Assembly: GCA_017858255.1 (NCBI GenBank)
Contig: JAFMBV010000005.1
Coordinates: forward strand, 1-64,000
Source: Bacteriovoracaceae bacterium
Lineage (GTDB): Bacteria; Bdellovibrionota; Bacteriovoracia; Bacteriovoracales; Bacteriovoracaceae
Direction of reading: 5' to 3'
DNA: 64,000 nucleotides
The number at the start of each line of letters is the position of its first letter. Positions within the stretch are counted from its first letter, which is position 1. This document shows, in pieces, positions 17,205 to 25,934 of the stretch. A program made the translations under genes and the position numbers. The notes beneath the pieces were generated by a model, which ran no database searches, was not told the origin of the DNA, and worked only from the letters and a program-made list of their open reading frames with translations.

Positions 17205-18272
17205 ATGTTTTACAAAGGTCCAAGTTCACAAGAGTTCTTCAAAGACTTCATGCTCTATCTTGAGCAGGTGAACCGATCACCTGCGACTCTAGATTCTTAT
17301 GGACGCGACCTAAAACTCTTCATCAACTGGTGTAATATAAACAAATTAACCCAGCTCTCCAAAGTGAGGCCTCAAGATATCTCTAATTATTTTGATTTTT
17401 TGAAATATCCATCATCACTTTCAAAGAGAGATACTTTTTTTTCGGCTCCCTATAATGTCACTCTTTTACAGGCGCCTTTAGCTGTAAATTCTAGAAAACG
17501 ACACTTATCAACAATTAAGAATTTCTACGCTTTCTTAAAGGACAAACACCCAAGAAAACACATTCTTCACTGGGGTTTTCGCCAAGGACCCGTGCTTGAG
17601 AAGCTCCATTCAATTCGCTTGAAAGACGAAGACCTATTGCACACACCACTTCTACGTGAAGTTCACTGGAAAAACATCCTAGAAGTTCCTCTCAAGGGCC
17701 AAGATCGTCTTCTTTTGTACCTTATGTATTGGGGTGGATTGCGTTTAAGTGAGGCCCGCACACTAAGAGTGAATCAATTAAATACTCATACCAATGTCCT
17801 TACCCTTTTTAGAAAAGGTGGCAAGCGACATGAGCTCTTTCTTCAAGATAAAGGTGTTTGCTGTATGCAGTGGGAGAATCTCACTTCAAATTGGCTTCAA
17901 AGTGAAAACTATAAAGATCAAGCTCCCTTTCTCTTTTCTGGAAGAATTCCGGGAAGAGCAATTTCAAGACGCGCTGCCTTTAAAAAAGTGAAGAAAATTT
18001 TCAAAAAGGCAGGAGTTCCTCAAAACCTAAGTCCCCACAGTCTAAGAAAGGCCTGTGCCACCCGCCTATATTACAAAACAAGGGATCTTTTATTTGTCAG
18101 AGACTACCTAGGCCATAGTGATGCCAAAGTTACTCAAACCTACATTGAAACCCAAGGCCTTGCCCTGGAAGTTTTAAATGAGAACACCTCGGAGAATATT
18201 GGCACATCTTCACCGCTAAGTTTAAAATATACAGGAATTAATAAACATTCACAGGAGTCTTATTATAATTAA
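17205..18272 (+). CDS. Tyrosine recombinase (Xer family)
   Basis: 355 residues. The N-terminal SAM-like DNA-binding domain (residues ~5-140) begins QEFFKDFMLYLEQVNRSPAT. The catalytic domain has all active residues: R180 (GLRLSEA), a lysine in the FRKGGKRHE hairpin, H278 and R281 (SPHSLRK), H304 (LGHSD) and nucleophile Y313 (QTYIE). At 355 residues it is longer than XerC/XerD (~300), similar to single-recombinase XerS and XerH, because of extra residues in the N-terminal and linker regions. Placed 35 bases after a dif-like site. Likely role: chromosome-dimer resolution; a mobile-element integrase is the alternative. Confidence 0.85.
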   Translation: MFYKGPSSQEFFKDFMLYLEQVNRSPATLDSYGRDLKLFINWCNINKLTQLSKVRPQDISNYFDFLKYPSSLSKRDTFFSAPYNVTLLQAPLAVNSRKRHLSTIKNFYAFLKDKHPRKHILHWGFRQGPVLEKLHSIRLKDEDLLHTPLLREVHWKNILEVPLKGQDRLLLYLMYWGGLRLSEARTLRVNQLNTHTNVLTLFRKGGKRHELFLQDKGVCCMQWENLTSNWLQSENYKDQAPFLFSGRIPGRAISRRAAFKKVKKIFKKAGVPQNLSPHSLRKACATRLYYKTRDLLFVRDYLGHSDAKVTQTYIETQGLALEVLNENTSENIGTSSPLSLKYTGINKHSQESYYN

Positions 18273-18993
18273 GATCATTCGAATCTCCCTCGCTGCAGTT
18301 CATGTTGTGCTTGTATCAACATTAGGTTTCTTTGGTTGCTTACTTCGGCCTTTTAACCCGGACAACACCTATTATCTAGGTCGGGCCCTCGCCTTTGGAG
18401 TGCTCCCAATAGGAGGCTTGAAGCCTTTTTTTATTGATAGCGATAAGTTTGATAACATCGAAGGACCGGCAGTAATTATATCTAATCACCAGGATAACTT
18501 TGACCTCTTTATTATAGGTGGAATTGTTCCCCATAATACAGTCAGTATGGGGAAAAAAATTATTCGTCTATTTCCCTTTTTTGGCCAAGCTTATTGGCTC
18601 TCAGGTCAAATTCTTATCGATCGGAAAAGAAAGAAAAAGGCCATGGGTACCATGAATCAAGCGGCAAAGCAGATGAAGAATAAAGGCATGAAAGTTTGGA
18701 TCATGCCAGAGGGAACAAGAAGTCGTGGAAAAGGCCTACTTCCTTTTAAAAAAGGGGCTTTTCATTTAGCAGTACAAACAGGTTTCCCCATCATTCCAGT
18801 AGTTATTAGTAGTTATGCTCAACAATTAAATATGAATAGCCTCAGTTACAATCCAGTCGTCGTAAAAGTCTATGACCCTATTAAAATTGAAGGTGAACTC
18901 AATGAAGTAAACGCCCTTAAGGACCATTGTGAAAAAGTTGTAAGAGAAGGTCTTGCTGAAGTTGATAAAATGGTTTTGGAAAAAAGAAAATAA
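18265..18993 (+). CDS. plsC: 1-acyl-sn-glycerol-3-phosphate acyltransferase
   Basis: Acylates lysophosphatidic acid to phosphatidic acid at the inner membrane. Seen: membrane helix at the N-terminus, NHQDNFD (HX4D catalytic motif), FFGQAYWLSGQILIDR, and PEGTRSRGKGLLPFKKGAFH. Alignment with E. coli PlsC from memory extends 14 residues upstream of the first GTG (18307), through IKIIRISLAAVHV. In that region only ATA (18265) or ATT (18262, 18268) can initiate, and AGGAG at 18253-18257 is correctly placed (seven bases from ATA). The GTG has no ribosome site. I therefore place the start at 18265, overlapping the recombinase stop. Transcription is coupled with the gene before and the one after (zero gap). 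Confidence 0.85.
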   Translation: MIKIIRISLAAVHVVLVSTLGFFGCLLRPFNPDNTYYLGRALAFGVLPIGGLKPFFIDSDKFDNIEGPAVIISNHQDNFDLFIIGGIVPHNTVSMGKKIIRLFPFFGQAYWLSGQILIDRKRKKKAMGTMNQAAKQMKNKGMKVWIMPEGTRSRGKGLLPFKKGAFHLAVQTGFPIIPVVISSYAQQLNMNSLSYNPVVVKVYDPIKIEGELNEVNALKDHCEKVVREGLAEVDKMVLEKRK

Positions 18994-21258
18994 ATGGAAA
19001 GAGTCTCACTAAAAAAAATTAAAGATATCCCCTTTTCAGGTCAAACCCTGGAGATGTCCTATGACAATAACATGGTCACTCACTTTAAAGGCGAAGGAGA
19101 TAATGCCTTTGCTTTTTCACTTGGCTATGCCCATGGAAAAGAAAGAGGCTTGCAGGTTGCACTTCTTCAAACAATCATTCGGGGTAAATTAAGTGAATGG
19201 ATAAAAAATGATCCTGAAACAATTGAAACCGATAGGTTCATGTTAAAAATGGGCTTTTATTATCAGGCAAGAAAAGAAGTCATTCACCTTAAAGAAAAGG
19301 ACCGAGAGTTCCTCGAGAGTTATTGTGAAGGGCTTAATAAAAGTAGAAAGGTTAATACTCCATGGGAAGTTAAATTATTTCCCTATCCAAAGAAACCATG
19401 GCAGCCAGCTGACTCGATTGCTTTAATGAAGGTAATGGCCTACCTAGGTCTCGCCCAAACCCAACAAGATTTCGAAAAATTCTTGGCGATGAGCTTGGCA
19501 CAGGGAATATCTCCAACTTACTTTAAAAGTTTATTACCAGGAATTGATCAGGAGGGCCTAGAGGATCTTATATTATGCCTTCAAAAAACAAATTTTGATC
19601 ACTCCCCCATTCCTCAAAATGAATACCTTATGGGCCTGCCCAAGTTAAAAAATTCAAATAATTGGGTTGTGGCGAATAAATTGAGCGAAACCAATACTCC
19701 TCTAATGGCCGCTGATCCACATCTCGAGATAAATCGACTGCCTTCCTTATGGTTTGAGTTTGTTTGGAACCAAAGAGACAACTATAAAACTGGTATAACT
19801 ATGCCAGGGGTCCCAGGTTTCATTATGGGTCGCAATAAGAACCTATCGTTCAGCTTCACTTATGGTTACATGGACACCATCGATTACTTCGTTGAAGAAA
19901 TCAAAGATGGAAAACTAAAGGAAGAAGACAACTGGGTGGGCTTAAGTTGTCGAGAAGAAGTCATTAGTCCTCTAAAGGGACCCAACGATAAAGTCAGGGT
20001 TTACGAAAGTGAAAAAGGACCCTTAGAGGTACCTGAAACATGCATTCTTAATAATAACCTCCTTAAGGATGGTTACTATCTAACTAGGTCATGGAGTGGT
20101 CATACAAGTGGCGGCGCCGAGGCCATCGAGTGCTTAAGGCTTTTAAGTAATTGTAGCAAAACACAAGAGGCCTGTGAGATTGTTAAGAATCTTTTCATGA
20201 GTGCTAACTGGTTATTTGCCGACAATGAAGGAAGTATTGGCTACCAACAGTCTGGCTATCTTCCAGATCGAAGCCACCAAGGCCTCTATCCACAAGCTGG
20301 TTGGGATAGGCAAAAGGCATGGAAAAAAGGCCATAAGAAAGAAAACCTTTTACAAAATTTAAACCCAGAGTGTGGTTATTTAATAACGGCAAACAACGAT
20401 GTATTTAAAGAATTTCTCGGTAAGCAAAATAGTATGAGTATTAATTTACCTCTGGCAGACTACCGTTATCAGCGAATTTTAAAACAGATTCAAAGCAAGG
20501 GGAAAACCTCTGTTGTTAAATGTAAAACTCTACAAAATGATGTTTATAGTGAACAAGCTTCACTCTTTATGGAAGTGCTTAAACCAATTATACCTGATAC
20601 ACCTTCAGGTAGAATTCTTTCCCAATGGGATTTTAAGTACGACAAGGAGAGTAGAGGCGCTTTTCTTTTTGAGAAATTTTTAAGCAATTGCTACGAAGGT
20701 CTTATTGCTCCTGTATGGGGCCCTCAAGCATGGCAAACAATGAGAGCTAATACTACCCTACTGACAGACTATTATGGGCTTTTTGATAGAATTCTTTTAA
20801 ATCCAGAACATCAAGATAGTCTGTGGTTTGACTCTTCAATAAATGATCAGGACATGGATATTGATGTCTTAAAGTTACGAAATGAATTTATTAAAGTTTG
20901 TCTTGATAAAACATTGACTCTTTTTCCCATGGCAAAATGCGAAAAATGGGGTGATGTTAATACCTTTATGTTCTCTCATATACTTTTTGGTAAAAATACA
21001 CCGTCATGGTTTCCATGTAACGAAGGACCACATTTTCTAAAAGGGTGTAGGGCAACTGTCCACCAAGGAAATATTTATCGCGACAGAGGAACACTCTCCA
21101 GTTTTGGCCCTTCATATCGAATGGTTACAGATATGGGAAATAACTGTGTTTTCAGTAGTATACCTGGTGGACCAAGCGACAGAATGTTTAAGAAGTCCTA
21201 CAAAAGCGAAATACCCAACTGGCTTGGTGGGCATTATAAGACACTTCTACCCTATTGA
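18994..21258 (+). CDS. Penicillin acylase family (N-terminal nucleophile) hydrolase
   Basis: 754 residues; the ATG directly follows the plsC stop. The family cleaves amide bonds (penicillins, acyl-homoserine lactones, N-acyl amino acids) after self-processing at an internal Ser. Here the nucleophile is probably S221 in LKNSNNWVVANK, preceded by the alpha-chain region (SLGYAHGKERGLQVALLQ). Downstream AADPHLEINRLPSLWFEF and PGVPGFIMGRNKNLSFSFTYGY are the usual beta-chain blocks. There is no signal peptide, unlike most periplasmic members, so it is probably cytoplasmic or peripheral. Substrate unknown; the plsC neighbour suggests acyl-lipid or N-acyl turnover. Confidence 0.88.
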   Translation: MERVSLKKIKDIPFSGQTLEMSYDNNMVTHFKGEGDNAFAFSLGYAHGKERGLQVALLQTIIRGKLSEWIKNDPETIETDRFMLKMGFYYQARKEVIHLKEKDREFLESYCEGLNKSRKVNTPWEVKLFPYPKKPWQPADSIALMKVMAYLGLAQTQQDFEKFLAMSLAQGISPTYFKSLLPGIDQEGLEDLILCLQKTNFDHSPIPQNEYLMGLPKLKNSNNWVVANKLSETNTPLMAADPHLEINRLPSLWFEFVWNQRDNYKTGITMPGVPGFIMGRNKNLSFSFTYGYMDTIDYFVEEIKDGKLKEEDNWVGLSCREEVISPLKGPNDKVRVYESEKGPLEVPETCILNNNLLKDGYYLTRSWSGHTSGGAEAIECLRLLSNCSKTQEACEIVKNLFMSANWLFADNEGSIGYQQSGYLPDRSHQGLYPQAGWDRQKAWKKGHKKENLLQNLNPECGYLITANNDVFKEFLGKQNSMSINLPLADYRYQRILKQIQSKGKTSVVKCKTLQNDVYSEQASLFMEVLKPIIPDTPSGRILSQWDFKYDKESRGAFLFEKFLSNCYEGLIAPVWGPQAWQTMRANTTLLTDYYGLFDRILLNPEHQDSLWFDSSINDQDMDIDVLKLRNEFIKVCLDKTLTLFPMAKCEKWGDVNTFMFSHILFGKNTPSWFPCNEGPHFLKGCRATVHQGNIYRDRGTLSSFGPSYRMVTDMGNNCVFSSIPGGPSDRMFKKSYKSEIPNWLGGHYKTLLPY

Positions 21259-21321
21259 AGTGAAATTTATTAAGGCAGATAATAGCAGAGAGAGATAAGG
21301 GTCTAAAACGAGGATTTTTTA

Positions 21322-22185
21322 TTGAAAACACTACTAGTTTGTTTATCTTTGCTATATGTAAATTCTATATATTCTCAAAAAAATAAAGATGATTTTACCT
21401 ATGACAAAGATAGTAAATCCATCATCCCCAAATATTTAGGAAAAGTAATTTTGCTAAAAGGCAAAGCGATCGGTCAAAGGGATGGCCAAGATGTTTTATT
21501 AAAAAAGGGCGCGAAGATTTATCCTAATGACACCATTAAAACTCAATCAAAATCCCTTGTAAAAATTGAGATGGTTGATAAGACTTTAATGACCGCAGGG
21601 CCTGATACCACACTGGCCTTTGAAAAGTGGCAATACAAATCCAAGGAAGATAGGAAGGCCACATTCAACCTTATAAGAGGAAAAATGAGGGCCCACTTTA
21701 AAGTAAAGGCCAAAGAAGAAAATTCTCTTAAAATTAAAGTTGGCACTGTTGCCATGGGGGTAAGGGGGACAAGAATTCTCGCTAATATGTATACCCAAGT
21801 CTCAGGTATTCAAGTGTCTCATGTCGCGACACTTAGTGGGAAAACCCAAGTCTACGATAAGTTGACAGATATCACTCTAAACCAAGAAGCAGGCGGCCAG
21901 TACATTTCCTTCTTAAAAAGAGATGGTACTCTTTTAAAAAGCGAGGATAGGCCTTTAAGCAAAAAAGAGATAAAGTACTTAAAATCTGACGATAAAGACC
22001 CCATGAAGTATTTTAGACCATTTATGAAAGAATTTAAGGGCAAAACAATTACTAATCAAGATGGTAATGACCAAGGTTCTAACGAATATGGAAAATCTAC
22101 CCTTCAAAGATCAAAGAAAAATAAAAACTCTTCATGGAAGAAAACATTAAACAAACTCAACGAAAGACTTGAAGAAACTAATTAG
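21322..22185 (+). CDS. FecR-domain secreted protein
   Basis: 287 residues from a TTG (GAGG eight bases upstream). Signal peptide MKTLLVCLSLLYVNSIYS. The FecR-like domain covers residues ~40-190: VILLKGKAIGQRDGQ, GAKIYPNDTIKTQSKSLVKIEM, DKTLMTAGPDTTLAF and MGVRGTRILANM. Such periplasmic beta-rich domains occur in sigma-factor regulators and in surface or peptidoglycan-linked proteins. The C-terminal ~100 residues are lysine-rich and low complexity. No membrane anchor or anti-sigma helix is present, so signalling is not implied. It follows the acylase gene by 63 bases. Confidence 0.75.
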   Translation: MKTLLVCLSLLYVNSIYSQKNKDDFTYDKDSKSIIPKYLGKVILLKGKAIGQRDGQDVLLKKGAKIYPNDTIKTQSKSLVKIEMVDKTLMTAGPDTTLAFEKWQYKSKEDRKATFNLIRGKMRAHFKVKAKEENSLKIKVGTVAMGVRGTRILANMYTQVSGIQVSHVATLSGKTQVYDKLTDITLNQEAGGQYISFLKRDGTLLKSEDRPLSKKEIKYLKSDDKDPMKYFRPFMKEFKGKTITNQDGNDQGSNEYGKSTLQRSKKNKNSSWKKTLNKLNERLEETN

Positions 22186-22196
22186 ACAGTACTTGC

Positions 22197-22210
22197 TCCT
22201 CTATAGAGGA
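22197..22210. repeat. 14-base perfect palindrome
   Basis: TCCTCTA-TAGAGGA is a perfect palindrome between the FecR-protein stop and the following small gene. It could be an operator or a short hairpin; no T run follows, so it is not an intrinsic terminator. Confidence 0.3.
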
Positions 22211-22227
22211 CCTAATAAGATAGATAA

Positions 22228-22482
22228 ATGAGTAGTGAAAAAGAGCTTAAACAGCTAGAGCACAGAAAGAGAAAAGACATTATCAACAAAGTTCTCACCT
22301 TTCTGTCAGATAGCGACGAGTCACTCTATTATATGCCAACAGTAGAGATAGCTGCCGCCATTCAAGAAACCATTGCAAAAGCAACTCTCTTACTCACTGA
22401 AGAAAGAGAAATCGTTAAAAATCTAACTGTTAGAGATATCCAAGTACTTCTCAGTCACCATGATCGTCCAGGTCGCATTTAA
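22228..22482 (+). CDS. Small helical protein of unknown function (84 aa)
   Basis: 84 residues, highly charged and helical (MSSEKELKQLEHRKRKDIINK), with no signal peptide or membrane helix. The ribosome site is weak. It lies between two palindromes and ends 137 bases before the large lipoprotein gene. Likely cytoplasmic. The clean frame and independent spacing support a real gene, but I recognise no family. Confidence 0.5.
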   Translation: MSSEKELKQLEHRKRKDIINKVLTFLSDSDESLYYMPTVEIAAAIQETIAKATLLLTEEREIVKNLTVRDIQVLLSHHDRPGRI

Positions 22483-22498
22483 ATCAAATAGTACAACC

Positions 22499-22515
22499 TG
22501 TCTAAAGTTTAGACA
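22499..22515. promoter_or_regulatory. 17-base palindrome, possible operator
   Basis: TGTCTAAA-G-TTTAGACA, eight-base arms around a single G, about 105 bases upstream of the 1104-residue lipoprotein gene. The symmetry suits a dimeric transcription factor. No T run follows. Confidence 0.4.
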
Positions 22516-22556
22516 CTTATAAACCCCCTTCCCTATTTAAGTCCTTAATATGCCTA

Positions 22557-22608
22557 TCTATTCCATGGCCTAAGTTTTGCAACTTTTAACTACATCACAT
22601 GGAATAGA
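22557..22608 (+). promoter_or_regulatory. Long inverted repeat just before the lipoprotein start
   Basis: TCTATTCCATG (22557-22567) and CATGGAATAGA (22598-22608) are perfect 11-base arms with a 30-base loop. The right arm ends one base before the ribosome site GGGGAG and 11 bases before the ATG at 22620. In the transcript this would form a stem next to the ribosome site and may affect initiation, or act as a protein-binding site in DNA. Confidence 0.4.
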
Positions 22609-22619
22609 CGGGGAGAATT

Positions 22620-25600
22620 ATGGGGAGTACCTTTAATTTCTTAAATTTAAGACAGAATATTTTGGTGTTTTTAAACATCCTGCTATCAGTGTGCCTAATC
22701 TCATGCTCAAGTGATGTTCAAGATAAGTCAGAGCTGGCCTCGACAGCTAGCTTTGATGTAACCGTCGTTACTGCGGCAAAAATCGACGACTTAAGTATTG
22801 GTGGAAACTCCCACTGGTCAGAACTTCCACAAACAAAAAGCATTACTTTCAGAGCATGTTTAAATGACATCACTCTACAAGTACCAGTACAAAACCAAAA
22901 AATTAAAGTTAAAACCCCACTTCAAGAAGTAGAAAGAGAAACAAACTCTGCTGGTTGTTTAAGCTGGAATGATGACTTTGACTTTGCTTACTTTTCTCAA
23001 GAATCACTAATAAAATATCCGGTCCATATTGAAGGTCTTAAAGGCCATGAAGGAAATTACCTCATCAACTTAATGGTTAACCCGTGGGCACAAAGCCTAA
23101 CAGAAGTTGTATATGATGAGCGCTTCGATGAACTACCCCAGGAAAATATTGCAGCTAAAACCTCGCTTAATGAAGAGTCTTTTCTCTTTAAGAATATCAA
23201 TATTAGTTACTTCAATAGTGGCTACGACAGAGATAGCTCAACAGCTTATTATGACTTTAGGCTAAATGCTAACCTAGATATTAGAAGATTAAGTCTCCAA
23301 GGAAATCCACGTTCCTTAAAATTAGAGAAAGGTCATTATCAAGTAAAAATAGCTCTTATTGAAGAAAGAAGTGGTAGCTACCAAAAGCTATCAGAAAGTG
23401 AGATGGAAGTTTTGCCGCAGGCAGGACAGATCCAAGAGAATGTGAAATTTTTCATTGGACGAGGTTATCAGCACCACCCTGATTCACGTTTCTACATGCA
23501 TATATCTATTCATCCAATAGGCCTTCCGCTAACAATCGGTCATAATGAGAATTCTAATCATCAAGGAATTCTTCCCCTGGCCAGCCTTCAAGGAAGTGCA
23601 GAAGGAACCCTAGAGCCTATTAGTAATTACCCAATTGAGTTAGTTTCATCTCCTCTAAAGTCAGAGGTAATATTAGCTTCTGAAGAAGAAAAAAGTGAAA
23701 TGATACCTGGAGAAGATAACCAAGAATCATTTGGAATTAGAATTTCGCGCATGAATGTGTCTTCAGGAGTTTTATTAGCAGATAACCTCCAGGCAACGAC
23801 GGCAAGAATTCGCAGAATGCCCGTTGAGTTATGCTTAGTTGATACGTTATCAGGTCAGGCCAATAATCCACTGCCGCAGACGAAAGTGCGCTTAAAGGCA
23901 TTTCAAAATCAAATTAGTGACTCTGAAGAGAATCGAGAATCCATTACTAATACAGATGGTTGTTTTCAAAGTTTTGTTTACCTAACATATGACTACCTCG
24001 GGTGCGAAAAATTCTATCAAATTGATTATGATATAGAGATCCTTGAGGGTCGCTATGAAGGTCTAACAACTAAAGGCAAGGTCGCAATTAACCCGTTTAA
24101 TAACAGTGATTTATACTACGATTTAAACCAAACAATTCAACCACCACAAATTGAGTGCTTGCCACCAAAACTAGCGATATCAAAGTTTTATTATAAAAAT
24201 GATGGTTTATTAAGAAGTGGCTTTAGATTGAACCAAAACTTAAACCTAACCCTACAAAAGCGTTACAATATTCAATTTGAACCAAAGTTCTACAGAGGAT
24301 CAACTTATCAAGAAGTTGAGAGTCATAAAAACTTATATCAGGGTGAATTCAACGTAAAAGTGGTTGTACTCTCACCTAAGCATTCTGAAGTTAACTACTA
24401 TGCCTTTAATGAGGAAGAATGGGATTATGTTACAAGTGCGCAAAGTGACCTTAAAATCAATTCAAACGGCCTTGTTGCTGGGGACATAAACCTTCCCTTT
24501 CACTTAAGTGAGACTCTCTTTCTAAGCTTTAAGAATATGTTATGGATCGAGGTAACTCCTAAAGAAGGCTTAAACCTCGCCAAAACCCAGATTATGGTGC
24601 CTTTCTTTGCAATGGCCCAAGGTGCAAACTTAAATACATCTTTGGATACAGGACATTTGTCCGATGAACTTAAAAATAAGATCGCCAAAGATCTCCAATT
24701 TAACTTTAAGGTTCCAGGTCATCATGAGCAACTATTCCGCTACGAAAAAAATATGAGTGAAGGGCCACTTGATACTTATCGCCAAGAGATTCAGCGAATT
24801 GGCCAACTTTCGAATGATTCATTTAAGCTTATATCTGGCAATTATGAATCTTTTAATCAACAACCGCCTCTAGGAAAAGCAAACTGGGAAGGGATAGAAG
24901 AAACTATTGTAAATAACTACAAAACTAAAATTACAAGAAATGATTTCAGAACACTTTCTACAAATACAGGTGAAACACCAAAGGGTTATTTAAACCGCTT
25001 CTGTAGGCTTTTCTATGAATTACCAGAGATGAATGAAAGAAAGACTTTGCTCTTAGGTAACCAAGAAAGCGAGCTTGGTGGTCAAAATTTTAAAGATTGT
25101 ATAGATAATCCGGCGAGACATATAGAACTTGTGCCCATGAGCTTTGTAGAAGAACTTTATGGAAAGAAAGAAAAAGTAAATGTTGATGGTATAGATTTTG
25201 ACTATATCGCCCCTCGCTTTAAGTCTGATGAGGAAGGGAAAATTCACCGTGGAAATGCCTTCTTCGCCGCCTACGGAGACCGCTCTAGTATCAACTGGGG
25301 TGAGAGAAAAGCAGAATCAATTGAGAACAGCCTCTCTTATGGTCTAGAGGGACCAAGCATGTTGTTTGTAGGATCCTCTGAAAGAAGGTCAAGAGTAGAG
25401 GAAACTTATAAAGTTAAAAATACCGCAGAAATGAGGGCCGCCTTTAATAGAAATTATACACAACGAGATGTTATCGATCTTACCTATAACTCTTTAACAC
25501 TAGAGTTCACTGTTAAAAAGCGTGATTGTGTTACTCTGCGATCAAAAACAAGAGTGGCCCTTGCTTACAATTTTTGTCGAAACGACTCAACGATGAAACG

Positions 25601-25934
25601 AGTTGAAGAAACATGGTTCTTCATTGGAGACACTAATCTTGAGAGTCATGGAATTATCAGCGATGGTAACTTAAAAGGTGATAGCAATAGAAACCAAGTT
25701 ATTCGTGGACAACAAAATTTTAACATTGTTTGGGATGATTATGAGTCAAAAGATACACTCTTAGTTGTTAGAGAGCTTGGAACAATTACAGTTGGTGATG
25801 CTTTTGAAAAATACATATCAAGAGAAAAAGGGTTAATACCTTTTGAGAACCGCTATGATCAAAGTTTTCCAGGAATGATGTTACCTTATTCTCATAAGCC
25901 TACAAATTCTTGCAACGATTGTCAGGATCCATAA
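22620..25934 (+). CDS. Large lipoprotein with a duplicated beta-sandwich-like domain
   Basis: 1104 residues, GGGGAG before the ATG. Signal ends VCLISC, so Cys ~30 should be lipidated. Two related regions are visible. Repeat 1 (about residues 80-300) holds NSAGCLSW at ~108 and FRLNANLDI at ~214. Repeat 2 (about 400-620) holds NTDGCFQSF at ~443 and FRLNQNLNL at ~534. Each has a cysteine-containing beta module followed by a second strand-rich one. The last ~350 residues differ and are cysteine-containing, ending SCNDCQDP. No enzyme motif found. It likely faces the periplasm or cell surface. The 3' end overlaps the convergent gene by 35 bases. Confidence 0.7.
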   Translation: MGSTFNFLNLRQNILVFLNILLSVCLISCSSDVQDKSELASTASFDVTVVTAAKIDDLSIGGNSHWSELPQTKSITFRACLNDITLQVPVQNQKIKVKTPLQEVERETNSAGCLSWNDDFDFAYFSQESLIKYPVHIEGLKGHEGNYLINLMVNPWAQSLTEVVYDERFDELPQENIAAKTSLNEESFLFKNINISYFNSGYDRDSSTAYYDFRLNANLDIRRLSLQGNPRSLKLEKGHYQVKIALIEERSGSYQKLSESEMEVLPQAGQIQENVKFFIGRGYQHHPDSRFYMHISIHPIGLPLTIGHNENSNHQGILPLASLQGSAEGTLEPISNYPIELVSSPLKSEVILASEEEKSEMIPGEDNQESFGIRISRMNVSSGVLLADNLQATTARIRRMPVELCLVDTLSGQANNPLPQTKVRLKAFQNQISDSEENRESITNTDGCFQSFVYLTYDYLGCEKFYQIDYDIEILEGRYEGLTTKGKVAINPFNNSDLYYDLNQTIQPPQIECLPPKLAISKFYYKNDGLLRSGFRLNQNLNLTLQKRYNIQFEPKFYRGSTYQEVESHKNLYQGEFNVKVVVLSPKHSEVNYYAFNEEEWDYVTSAQSDLKINSNGLVAGDINLPFHLSETLFLSFKNMLWIEVTPKEGLNLAKTQIMVPFFAMAQGANLNTSLDTGHLSDELKNKIAKDLQFNFKVPGHHEQLFRYEKNMSEGPLDTYRQEIQRIGQLSNDSFKLISGNYESFNQQPPLGKANWEGIEETIVNNYKTKITRNDFRTLSTNTGETPKGYLNRFCRLFYELPEMNERKTLLLGNQESELGGQNFKDCIDNPARHIELVPMSFVEELYGKKEKVNVDGIDFDYIAPRFKSDEEGKIHRGNAFFAAYGDRSSINWGERKAESIENSLSYGLEGPSMLFVGSSERRSRVEETYKVKNTAEMRAAFNRNYTQRDVIDLTYNSLTLEFTVKKRDCVTLRSKTRVALAYNFCRNDSTMKRVEETWFFIGDTNLESHGIISDGNLKGDSNRNQVIRGQQNFNIVWDDYESKDTLLVVRELGTITVGDAFEKYISREKGLIPFENRYDQSFPGMMLPYSHKPTNSCNDCQDP

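Noticed and set aside
17205-18272. Recombinase as integrase of a mobile element
   Set aside because: No cargo, excisionase or tRNA attachment site nearby; neighbours are housekeeping genes. Kept only as an alternative.
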